Source of the DNA: a virus
Reading direction: 5' to 3' (one strand)
IMG/VR virus record: IMGVR_UViG_3300034170_000082
Coordinates: 1 to 39,852 of that record
Length of the DNA: 39,852 nt
Shown here in pieces: positions 14,757 through 21,870 of this stretch. The first letter of the stretch is position 1. Every line of letters starts with the position of its first letter. Position numbers and translations under genes: made by a program. The notes beneath the pieces are model-generated. The model was given only the letters and a program-made list of their open reading frames with translations, was not told where the DNA came from and searched no databases.

Positions 14757-15401
14757 ATGAACCACGAAGAGGCTGCGTTTTATATTGTGGAGCGGGCGAT
14801 TTTTGGTAGCCGCGCTGCTCAAGTCGATGCCGTCGCGGATGACGCGAGGCCGGTGTACCTCCCTAAGGGAACAACCATCCGCTTCCCGCCGACGCATGAC
14901 CACGCGGAGCTAACGCTTACCCTCGCGAGCGACTCGAAGGAGTTCGATCGGCTTCGCTCGGCTTGGTTTTGCGAAGTCTTCTACGTGCTTGAGGCAAGCT
15001 GGCAAGCTGGCAACGTCACGTTGCCGTTGAAGCCCCGGCCGCGAGCCACGCCCAAGCCAGTGGCGCCAGAGGCGAGCAAGCCCTGCATGTGGTGCGGGGC
15101 GCTCATCGAGCTCGATGGCGGCTACTGCTGCGGGCGCTGCGCCGTGCTCGGGATGCTTCTCACCGAGCGGCTGTCCGCTGGTGGCACTCGCGACTGCCCA
15201 GAAGAGCGCAAGGCGCTCGAGCGGTTCTACGACGACCGCTGCACCCGGGAGCGTGAGGCGCGCAATCAGCCCGACCCGAAGGCGGTAGCTCAGGTGCTCG
15301 CGGAGCGCCGTGCCGAGGACGAGAGGCGCAAGCCTCCGGAGAAGCCGCGTGGAACACCGAGCTGGCCAGAGCAATGGTCCACTGCGGGGTGGGAGTCGTG
15401 A
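14757..15401 (+). CDS. Hypothetical 214-residue zinc-finger protein
   Basis: I chose ATG 14757 because GGAGGAAAC lies directly upstream; a GTG at 14706 would also be in frame. The N-terminal half has no recognised domain. The middle has CMWCGALIELDGGYCCGRCA, a four-Cys zinc site. The C-terminal part is charged and helical. The function is unknown. Confidence 0.6.
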   Translation: MNHEEAAFYIVERAIFGSRAAQVDAVADDARPVYLPKGTTIRFPPTHDHAELTLTLASDSKEFDRLRSAWFCEVFYVLEASWQAGNVTLPLKPRPRATPKPVAPEASKPCMWCGALIELDGGYCCGRCAVLGMLLTERLSAGGTRDCPEERKALERFYDDRCTREREARNQPDPKAVAQVLAERRAEDERRKPPEKPRGTPSWPEQWSTAGWES

Positions 15402-15661
15402 TGCGCACCGACGATCCAAACACTAACGGGTTCATCGACATGACCGGCCAACGCTTCGGTGAGCTCATTGCCCTGCGCCCAGCTTCCGCCGGACCCCGCG
15501 CTTGGTGGTTCACTTGCGACAAGGGGCACAAGCTGCAGCGCACCGCGGCTGCCCTGCGTGCCCGCGCCAGGAACGGCGGCTTTGAGCGCTGCCCCGTCTG
15601 CAGGGCTGAGGCCAAGCAAGCCGGAAACGATCACTCGCTGAACCCGAAGGATGAGCCGTGA
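15401..15661 (+). CDS. TGQRFG-motif zinc-ribbon protein
   Basis: The 86-residue protein reads MTGQRFGELIALRP, then WWFTCDKGHKLQRTAAAL and CPVCRAEA. This is a compact DNA-binding-like zinc ribbon found alone or fused to nucleases in phages. The N-terminal motif is nearly identical to the one in 7999-8403. The start may also be GTG 15398, which would give a GTGA overlap with the previous stop. Confidence 0.6.
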   Translation: MRTDDPNTNGFIDMTGQRFGELIALRPASAGPRAWWFTCDKGHKLQRTAAALRARARNGGFERCPVCRAEAKQAGNDHSLNPKDEP

Positions 15662-15957
15662 AAGCCCCAATCATCACCACCGGCACCCGCAGCCGCGCCG
15701 TAAAGCGCGGTCTCGCTGCTCTCGAGGCGCTTGCCGAGTCTGCCACCACGCGCTCGGACCGCGTGCGCATTGGCCTGATCCGAGCCGCCGTCGTGGCCTA
15801 CGACCAGCAGCACAAGGAGGCTGTGTGGGCGATGGATCAGGCGGTCAGCGTGCTCCGCTGGTCTCAGCCGTCAATTGAGGCGCAGTCGTCAATGACGGCT
15901 CGCGCATCGGCTGTTCTGCGTCGCTACCTCGGCAGCATTCACCTGGAGAAGCCGTGA
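15658..15957 (+). CDS. Hypothetical 99-residue helical protein
   Basis: GTG 15658 overlaps the previous stop. The protein is basic at the start (GTRSRAVKRGLAALEAL) and helical after it. It ends in a GTGA overlap with the next small ORF. No family is recognised. Confidence 0.5.
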   Translation: MKAPIITTGTRSRAVKRGLAALEALAESATTRSDRVRIGLIRAAVVAYDQQHKEAVWAMDQAVSVLRWSQPSIEAQSSMTARASAVLRRYLGSIHLEKP

Positions 15958-16070
15958 CGCCGCGCCATCGCCCCTGTATCACGTCCGAGGCCGCCTACAG
16001 CGTGTGCAGCAAGTGTCTGCGACTGGTGCGGTTGGACAAGCCGCTGGTTGGGTCTGCGCACTTCTGCTGA
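15954..16070 (+). CDS. Small Cys-rich protein, 38 residues
   Basis: GTG 15954 overlaps the previous stop (GTGA). The peptide reads MTPRHRPCITSEAAYSVCSK and contains CSKC and a terminal HFC, which could hold one zinc. Support comes from the overlap and the Cys pattern only. The next 75 bases to 16145 hold an AGGAGG ribosome site and nothing else that I see. Confidence 0.4.
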   Translation: MTPRHRPCITSEAAYSVCSKCLRLVRLDKPLVGSAHFC

Positions 16071-16145
16071 GGCAGAAACGCAAACGGCCCCGACCGAAGC
16101 CGGAGCCGCCTGGAGCGCAGCCACACGCACTAGGAGGCATACCGG

Positions 16146-16985
16146 ATGTCAAGCCCACAAACAAGTGTGTCGTTACCTGCTCCGTTGCTGCCGAGCGTGT
16201 CGGCGATTCTGTGTGCCTCCGATGCGGAGGATCTCAGGTGGTACTGGGGCAGCGGAGGGATCTCCGCGTTCGACCGTAGCCCGCTCGCTGGCATGCTGGC
16301 GCGAGCGGAGCTCTACGGCAGGGTGGCGCGCCCGTGCCGGCACTGTGGGGGTGATACGACTAAGTGGGAGGGAGGCTCTGGTTTCGTCGACAGCCGCACC
16401 GGTAGCGCGCCAGAGGCCGCGACAGCCAAGCAGCTTGAGTACGCGGCGCTGATTGGGATCGACCTATCGAGCGTCCCCGCGCCGCTCGGTGACCGCGTGT
16501 GCGACAAGTGCGGCGGGCGTGGATGGGTCGCGACCGGGAACGCGCCGCGTGGTTCCGGCGTCGTGACTGCGCGCCCGACGGGCAGTTCGATCAAGCACGA
16601 GGGCGGCGTCGAGATGGACATCGGCGACATGGCACGCATGGGCCGCGTGAGCGCGCGCCTGTCCGCGCTGAGGGGGCGAAGCAGCAGCGTCCCCGCCGCG
16701 CACGCGCTTGAGGCCTACTATTCGCCAGACGGCGGCTCGCTGGGCGCGCTCTGGCACCTGACGCCGGCTGGCACCAAGATGCTCCGCACGAACCCGCAAC
16801 GGCTCCCGCCGACGCAGTTCTTCGCCAACGAGAGGGAGGCGCAGGTGACCGCACCGAAGCCAAACCGGAAGGCGCTCTTCGACGCGGCAGAGCAGCAGGC
16901 GAAAGTGCTCTTCGAAGCGTCATGCCGGCTCTGGAACGAGACGCGGCCATCGCGCCAGCGCTCACGCGCAGAGGTGGGCCAGTGA
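16146..16985 (+). CDS. Hypothetical protein with DnaJ-like CxxCGG zinc motifs
   Basis: The 279-residue protein has CRHCGGDT and CDKCGGRGW, a pair of CxxCxG motifs like those of the DnaJ zinc domain, separated by about 55 residues. The rest is helical, with a basic C-terminus. AGGAGG lies 9 bases before ATG 16146. It overlaps the next gene by a GTGA. Function is unknown. Confidence 0.6.
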   Translation: MSSPQTSVSLPAPLLPSVSAILCASDAEDLRWYWGSGGISAFDRSPLAGMLARAELYGRVARPCRHCGGDTTKWEGGSGFVDSRTGSAPEAATAKQLEYAALIGIDLSSVPAPLGDRVCDKCGGRGWVATGNAPRGSGVVTARPTGSSIKHEGGVEMDIGDMARMGRVSARLSALRGRSSSVPAAHALEAYYSPDGGSLGALWHLTPAGTKMLRTNPQRLPPTQFFANEREAQVTAPKPNRKALFDAAEQQAKVLFEASCRLWNETRPSRQRSRAEVGQ

Positions 16986-17419
16986 GCTCGGCTGCCGGGG
17001 GTGCGACGTCGATATTCCTGAGCTTTGAAGCCGCCGCGACCAAGCTTGGGTGGACCGGGAACGACCGTGGTCGGCGACTCAAGCGCGCGTGCTTCGCTCG
17101 TGAACAGGAGCTCCACCGACGTATCGTGACCCGCATGGGCACCAGTAAGAGGAGGCACTACCGGGTGACACTTGGTGCGCTGCGCAAGGCCTTCCCGGAA
17201 CTCTTTAGCAGCAACGTGGACACGCTCCGAGACCGGTTCTCGGAATACCTATCGACCATCGACCAGAAGATTTCTGAGCGCGTCGCCATTCACGTGACCG
17301 AGCACGTTGAGCCGCGCCTGGATGAATTATGGGAGCGAGATGAGCAGATCGCTGGCCAGGTCGACGCTCTCACTCAGCGGGTGGTGGCGCTCGCGCAAGC
17401 GCAGGGTCGTCGGCCATGA
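16982..17419 (+). CDS. Hypothetical DNA-binding-like protein with C-terminal coiled coil
   Basis: From GTG 16982 the 145-residue protein has a basic N-terminal half (LSFEAAATKLGWTGNDRGRR, then RRHYRVTLGALRKAF) that could be a helix-turn-helix. The C-terminal half is a coiled coil (FSEYLSTIDQKISERVAIHV, then VDALTQRVVALAQ). Its stop overlaps the next ATG. It lies just before the terminase genes. Confidence 0.55.
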   Translation: MSSAAGGATSIFLSFEAAATKLGWTGNDRGRRLKRACFAREQELHRRIVTRMGTSKRRHYRVTLGALRKAFPELFSSNVDTLRDRFSEYLSTIDQKISERVAIHVTEHVEPRLDELWERDEQIAGQVDALTQRVVALAQAQGRRP

Positions 17420-17718
17420 TCGGCCATGATGGCACTGTTTTTTGGATCCTAATGAGAGCGAAGCGATTGCGCGCGCATGCTCCGGAGAGGCCGCCCAAGG
17501 CGTCCCGGGCCAGAAGACGCTTCCGCGGCCGAAACGGCATGACGCCCCAGCAAATACGACGCCGGTGCGTCATCGTAGTCGTCCTCCCGAGGAACCGACG
17601 CGAGGCCCGGCGGCGCTGCCAGTCCAAGCCAACGCTGACCGCCACCATCGGAGAGGCCTGCGTCGCCAGGCAGCTCGCTCGGTGCCGGCCAGACCCGGAG
17701 CTCGATGGCGAGTCGTAG
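17416..17718 (+). CDS. Uncertain ORF before the small terminase
   Basis: ATG 17416 makes an ATGA overlap with the preceding stop, but the product is Arg-rich (RRRFRGRNGMTPQQIRRRCV) and may be a shadow. A second frame over the same region, beginning TTG 17442 and running into the small terminase, reads MDPNESEAIARACSGEAAQG and is equally plausible near its start. The region starts with a tandem GGCCATGATC (17412-17430). I cannot decide which is translated. Confidence 0.3.
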   Translation: MIGHDGTVFWILMRAKRLRAHAPERPPKASRARRRFRGRNGMTPQQIRRRCVIVVVLPRNRREARRRCQSKPTLTATIGEACVARQLARCRPDPELDGES

Positions 17719-17896
17719 CGCGGCGAAACGTAGGTCTGCCGAGTGGCGGGCCAAGCAAGACAACCAGGCCGAGCCCGAGCGCAAGACGCCGGGGAATCGG
17801 CTCAAGACATCTCACCGGCTGTCGCCAACCAGCGGCAGCCAGACAAGCCGGACGCATGGCACAGGGAGTGCCCACACCAGAAGAAACGGTAGCTAG
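17705..17896 (+). CDS. Possible 63-residue hydrophilic protein
   Basis: ATG 17705 has GGAG four bases upstream. The product is polar and basic (MASRSAAKRRSAEWRAKQDN). It overlaps both the previous uncertain ORF and the small terminase start. No family is recognised. Confidence 0.35.
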   Translation: MASRSAAKRRSAEWRAKQDNQAEPERKTPGNRLKTSHRLSPTSGSQTSRTHGTGSAHTRRNGS

Positions 17897-18344
17897 GTTC
17901 CGGGCGCACTACCTGTACTCCGGAAACGCTGCTGAGTCGGCGAGGGCTGTCGGTATCCCTGAGACGACCGGTAGAGACCTGGCGCGTCGGCTCAGCCACG
18001 AACCAGACTTCGCCTTGGCCCGTCGAGAGCTTCGCGCACAGGCGCTCGAGGAGCTGATCGCCATGCGGTCCCGGGTTGCGCAGACGGCGCTTGCCCGGTT
18101 CGAGGGCGATCTTCCGGTGCCAGACGTGGGCGCTGACGGCATGGTCACGGTCATCGACAAGCGTGCCGACTACGGCAAGCTCGTGCTCGAATCCGAGAAG
18201 AACGCGCACAACCTGGCCAAGATCGAGGCTGAGCGCGAAGGGTCTCCGGATCGCAGCCCGGTCGAGGTGCATGTGCACCTGAAGCCGGAGGGCCAGGACA
18301 AGGGAGACGGCGGTGGCAGCGGCTCCCCAGCAGCGTCGAGTTGA
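17856..18344 (+). CDS. Small terminase subunit (putative)
   Basis: The 162-residue protein has an N-terminal helix-turn-helix: TPEETVARFRAHYLYSGNAA, then ESARAVGIPETTGRDLARRL, as in terminase small subunits that bind the packaging site. A helical region follows. The C-terminus is acidic, Gly-rich and overlaps the large terminase by 32 bases. The start is ATG 17856 with a weak ribosome site; the frame is open further upstream. Assignment rests on the helix-turn-helix and position. Confidence 0.75.
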   Translation: MAQGVPTPEETVARFRAHYLYSGNAAESARAVGIPETTGRDLARRLSHEPDFALARRELRAQALEELIAMRSRVAQTALARFEGDLPVPDVGADGMVTVIDKRADYGKLVLESEKNAHNLAKIEAEREGSPDRSPVEVHVHLKPEGQDKGDGGGSGSPAASS

Positions 18345-20262
18345 TTTCCGACTCACCGGGCCTCAGTCGCGAGCGTTCGCGCTGGTCCAGCCGAATCGCG
18401 ACATCAACCTTGAATGGGGTCGAGGCTGCGGGAAAAGCTGGTTCGATCGGTTCGTTGCCTGGGTGCAGATGGCCCGCTACGACGGTCGAGGCAGGTTAGA
18501 TATTCTGCGCGAACTCGGCCGCGACATCTCGCAGATGGAGTCAGCAGACGGCATCTCGCCGCACGCGCTCCGTGGCATTCGCGTCGTGTTCCTGATGCCG
18601 ACCTTGAAGCAGTTCAAGGACGTGCACGGCGCCGGCTTGAAGTCGGATTTGCATGACTGGGCGTTTCTTGGCCCCAAGCCAAACTGGACTGATTGGCGCA
18701 TCGAACTCCCGGGAGGGAGCTGGATGCAGCCGTTCCCTGCGGAGGCTCACAGCAGTGAGCGTGCGCGCGGTTTGCGCGCCGACGTTGTGATTTGCGACGA
18801 AGCCGACGACATTGACCCAAGCGTGTTCGATTCGATTGCGCGTCCGTGGTTCTCTGAACCGTGGTCGCTCAAGATTCGCCTCACCAGCGGGACGTACAAG
18901 CGGGGCCGTCACGGCCTGCTTTGGAGGCGGCGACAAGCCGCGAAGAGCGGCGACCCGCGCTATCATTCGATTCACGCGACCTATGCGGACAGTCCCGAGG
19001 TCGTTGACCGGAGCGAGGTTGAGGACGCTCGCAGGCACACGGCCCCAGCCGTGTTCGCGCGCGAGTGGGAATGCGACCCCGACAGCGCCGAGGGTCTGGT
19101 CTATCCGTTCTCGGATGACTTCCACGTTCGGGAGCCCGACCCGCGTCAACGCTGGTCAGAGATTCTGATCGGCTGCGATCACGGCTACGAAGACCCGGGC
19201 GTGTTCCTAGTGATCGGCGTGAGCGGCTCCGGCCGTGACGCCGTGTCGCACGTACTCGAGGAAGTCTACGAGCAGCATCAAACCGAGGATTGGTGGAAGC
19301 GCAAGCTCCGCGACATCTCGGAGCGGTATCAAAAACTGGGCTACCAACGCCCGCGCTTCTACGGGGACCCGTCAATGCCGGCGCGCATCGAGGCGTATCG
19401 CTCGTGCGGCGTGAGCATTCAGGATGTCGACAACTCGATTGAAGACGGCGTCGCGGTGGTTGCCGACCGGTTGGCGATCCGCACCCGCACGGTCGACGAG
19501 ACGACGGGCAAGACAGAGCGATTCGCCCGTCTGTTCGTGTCGCCTCGGTGTGTGAACACCATCAAAGAATTTGGGGCGTACCGGAGGAAGCGCGACCCGC
19601 GCAATCGAGAGGTGTTTCTCGATGACATCGAGGACCGCTCGAACCACGCCTGTGTGGCGCGCGGGTCCCTGGTCACGACGAGCGTAGGCGACAAGCCAAT
19701 TGAGGCGGTCGCCGCAGGCGACATGGTCGCGACACGTGACGGCTGGAGGCGCGTGAGCGCCGCTGGCATGACGCAGTCGAGCGCTCGACTGTGGAGACTT
19801 CAGACGAGTAACGGGCGCGCACTCGAAGGTACCCCGGATCATCCAGTTTTTGTGAACGGCAGGGGCTGGATTCGGCTGGACTCAGTGCGATACGGTGACA
19901 TCATTACCGTGTGGCAAAGCGGCGCAAGGCTGCTTTTGACTCGATTACTCGCCGGGATTCCGACCGTTTTTGCTCCAACGCTTGCAAGTCCGCTTGGCGG
20001 CGCGCGGCTGGCAGCGACGATGTTGAGCGGATCTGTGCCCAGTGCGGAGTTAGGTTTTCGGTCAACAGGTACAGCGCGACAGCAAACTGCTCACGCCGTT
20101 GTGGTGCTCTCTGGCGCCGTCAAAAAACAGGCGGACGTCTTCAATTTGAAGGTTGAAGGCGCGCATGAGTTCTTCGCAAACGGAATCCTGGTGCACAACT
20201 GCGACAGCCTGCGCTACGCTATTTTTAACAGATTCAAGAGCTTTTTCTCGTACACCGCCTGA
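18313..20262 (+). CDS. Large terminase subunit interrupted by an intein
   Basis: The 649-residue precursor has a packaging ATPase domain: Walker A GRGCGKS (36-42) and Walker B VVICDE (158-163). The nuclease domain has IGCDHGYEDPG (D289) and YGDPS (D352). The last motif, normally NHAxDALRY, is split: NHA is at 444-446, an intein occupies 447-629, and CDSLRYA resumes at 630 with the catalytic D631. Without the intein the protein would have 466 residues, normal for the family. GTG 18313 lies inside the small terminase gene. It cuts and pumps DNA into the prohead through the portal. The precursor should lack a joined nuclease site until splicing. Confidence 0.93.
   Translation: MAAAPQQRRVDFRLTGPQSRAFALVQPNRDINLEWGRGCGKSWFDRFVAWVQMARYDGRGRLDILRELGRDISQMESADGISPHALRGIRVVFLMPTLKQFKDVHGAGLKSDLHDWAFLGPKPNWTDWRIELPGGSWMQPFPAEAHSSERARGLRADVVICDEADDIDPSVFDSIARPWFSEPWSLKIRLTSGTYKRGRHGLLWRRRQAAKSGDPRYHSIHATYADSPEVVDRSEVEDARRHTAPAVFAREWECDPDSAEGLVYPFSDDFHVREPDPRQRWSEILIGCDHGYEDPGVFLVIGVSGSGRDAVSHVLEEVYEQHQTEDWWKRKLRDISERYQKLGYQRPRFYGDPSMPARIEAYRSCGVSIQDVDNSIEDGVAVVADRLAIRTRTVDETTGKTERFARLFVSPRCVNTIKEFGAYRRKRDPRNREVFLDDIEDRSNHACVARGSLVTTSVGDKPIEAVAAGDMVATRDGWRRVSAAGMTQSSARLWRLQTSNGRALEGTPDHPVFVNGRGWIRLDSVRYGDIITVWQSGARLLLTRLLAGIPTVFAPTLASPLGGARLAATMLSGSVPSAELGFRSTGTARQQTAHAVVVLSGAVKKQADVFNLKVEGAHEFFANGILVHNCDSLRYAIFNRFKSFFSYTA
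19651..20199 (+). mobile_element. Mini-intein in the large terminase, 183 residues
   Basis: All splicing blocks are visible. Block A is CVARGSLVTTSVGDKPIEAV with Cys1. Block B is GTPDHPVFV, with the Thr-x-x-His pair. Block F is VFNLKVEGAHEFFANG and block G is ILVHN followed by Cys+1. The sequence should splice between A446 and C630 of the precursor. There is no LAGLIDADG domain in frame. The middle third (about 19911-20121) reads as low-quality hydrophobic protein in this frame but as zinc fingers in another. Confidence 0.93.
19911..20156 (+). pseudogene. Zinc-finger domain inside the intein, in a different frame
   Basis: In the frame two bases on from the intein frame, 81 codons encode DRFCSNACKSAWRR, then ERICAQCGVRFSVN and NCSRRCGALWRRQK. 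These are clear tandem zinc-finger motifs of the kind found in phage and homing-endonuclease DNA-binding domains. The frame is closed by TGA at 19896 upstream. Deleting two bases in GTGTG (19909-19913) and one A from the six-A run (20122-20127) would put the fingers in frame with both splicing halves. So it is most simply a formerly in-frame insert shifted by two compensating indels. A GTG at 19911 also allows separate translation as a nested gene. Confidence 0.7.
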
Positions 20263-20268
20263 GCTTCC

Positions 20269-21870
20269 GTGCCGACCTACCAGCAGCTCAATCAGCGGCA
20301 CCCGAGCTGCAACCCGGCGCGCGAGCGCGTGCTGGCGGCCCTCTATGAGGGCGGAGAAAAGCTCGAAGCGCTTCACTGCGAACTGCTTCCGCAGCGACCG
20401 CGCGAGCGCAGCCAGCGCTACGAGACTCGCCTAAAAGAGGCCGAGTATCGCAACTATCTCGGCCCCATCATCGACTACTTCAAGTCGATGCTGTTCGTCT
20501 CCAGGCCTGTCCTGAAGGCCAAGAGCGAAGGCGATGACGAAGCCTCGGACCCCGGCGGCTACTGGAACCAGCTCCGCGAGGACTGCGACGGTGGCGGCAC
20601 CGACCTAGACGCGCTCTTCGGTCAGATGCTCACCGACGCGATGATTCAGCGCACCGCGTGGGTGCGGCTGCACATCCCTGGAGACGGCGGAGACGCCCCC
20701 ACGGACCTGGCCGCTTACGAGGCGCGCAAGCTTGGCGACGCCTGGCTGGAGCGGCTAGAGCCGGGTTGCCTGCTCGACTGGGAGGCAGACGAGGCTGGCC
20801 GGCTTCGATGGGCCATCACCCACGAGACCGAGCGCCGCCGCATAGGGATCGCGGACATGCGCAAGCATGTCGTCGAGACCTGGGAATACCTCACGCCCGA
20901 GAGCGTGGAGACCTACCGGCTCGAGTACGACGTCGATAAACCTCCGCAGCCCGAGCAGGAGGTTCCTCGAGTCGCCAACGACCCGAATCGCTTCGGCGCG
21001 GTGCCGCTGGTCTGCCTGGACTTGCCGATCGGGCTCTGGGTAGCCAACCGGCTCAAGTCTCCTCAGCTCGCGATGCTGCGCAAAGTGAGCGCGCTCGCGT
21101 GGTCGCTCTCTGCGACCGCGTTTGCGATGCCGGTCGCGAAGGTGAACGACCCGGAGCAATTCATGAGCCAGGTCACTGGTTCAGGCTACGAGATCGTGAT
21201 CCGTCGCGACGAAGAGTGGGGCTGGGAAGCCCCTCCAACCGGACACTTCGAAGCACTCGACCGCGAGATCAAGACCACCAAAGACGAGCTGTTCCGCATC
21301 GCGCACCAGATGGCGCTCGGTGTCGAGAACAACGCGGCAGCCATCGGGCGCACCGCCGACAGCAAGGCGAGCGACAACGAGATCACGCGAGTCGTGCTCG
21401 TGTCGTTCTCGCGCCTCGTGAAAGAGGCCATCGAGCGAGCGCTCGACCTCATCAGCCGAGCGCGCGGCGAGAAGCTCACGTGGTCAGTGGAAGGGCTCGA
21501 CGATTTCGCGAGCTTCGACATCGGGGCATTTCTCACCCAGCTCGGTCTCGTTGAGGCCGCGGGCGGGATCCCGAGCAACATCTTCAAGGCGCAGAGCAAG
21601 ATCCGCGTGGCTGAGTCGATGCTCAAGGACGTCGACGAGAGCACGAAGGCGCTCATGCGCCAGCAGATCACCGAAGGCGTCGAGAACGAGCCCGACGAGA
21701 TCGACAAAGAGATTGAGCGAACCGTGAGAATGCACGAGGCGCTCTCGGAAGCAGATGTCGACGAGCCAGACGGAGCAGGAGCGCGAGCAGGCGCAGACGC
21801 GCAAAAAGCTCCTGCAGGCCGAGGCAACCGCGCTGCTGTTTCTGCTCGGGCGAAGAAACGCAGCAACTAG
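20269..21870 (+). CDS. Portal protein
   Basis: The 533-residue protein is directly after the large terminase, where portals lie. It has the mixed helical and beta pattern of portals (LGPIIDYFKSMLFVSRPVL, AWVRLHIPGDGGDAP, RFGAVPLVCLDLPIGLW) and a long helix near FRIAHQMALGVENNAAAIGR. The acidic, Ala-rich tail overlaps the MuF start. It forms the ring at one capsid vertex through which DNA passes. Similar in size to SPP1-type portals. The start is GTG 20269. Confidence 0.85.
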   Translation: MPTYQQLNQRHPSCNPARERVLAALYEGGEKLEALHCELLPQRPRERSQRYETRLKEAEYRNYLGPIIDYFKSMLFVSRPVLKAKSEGDDEASDPGGYWNQLREDCDGGGTDLDALFGQMLTDAMIQRTAWVRLHIPGDGGDAPTDLAAYEARKLGDAWLERLEPGCLLDWEADEAGRLRWAITHETERRRIGIADMRKHVVETWEYLTPESVETYRLEYDVDKPPQPEQEVPRVANDPNRFGAVPLVCLDLPIGLWVANRLKSPQLAMLRKVSALAWSLSATAFAMPVAKVNDPEQFMSQVTGSGYEIVIRRDEEWGWEAPPTGHFEALDREIKTTKDELFRIAHQMALGVENNAAAIGRTADSKASDNEITRVVLVSFSRLVKEAIERALDLISRARGEKLTWSVEGLDDFASFDIGAFLTQLGLVEAAGGIPSNIFKAQSKIRVAESMLKDVDESTKALMRQQITEGVENEPDEIDKEIERTVRMHEALSEADVDEPDGAGARAGADAQKAPAGRGNRAAVSARAKKRSN

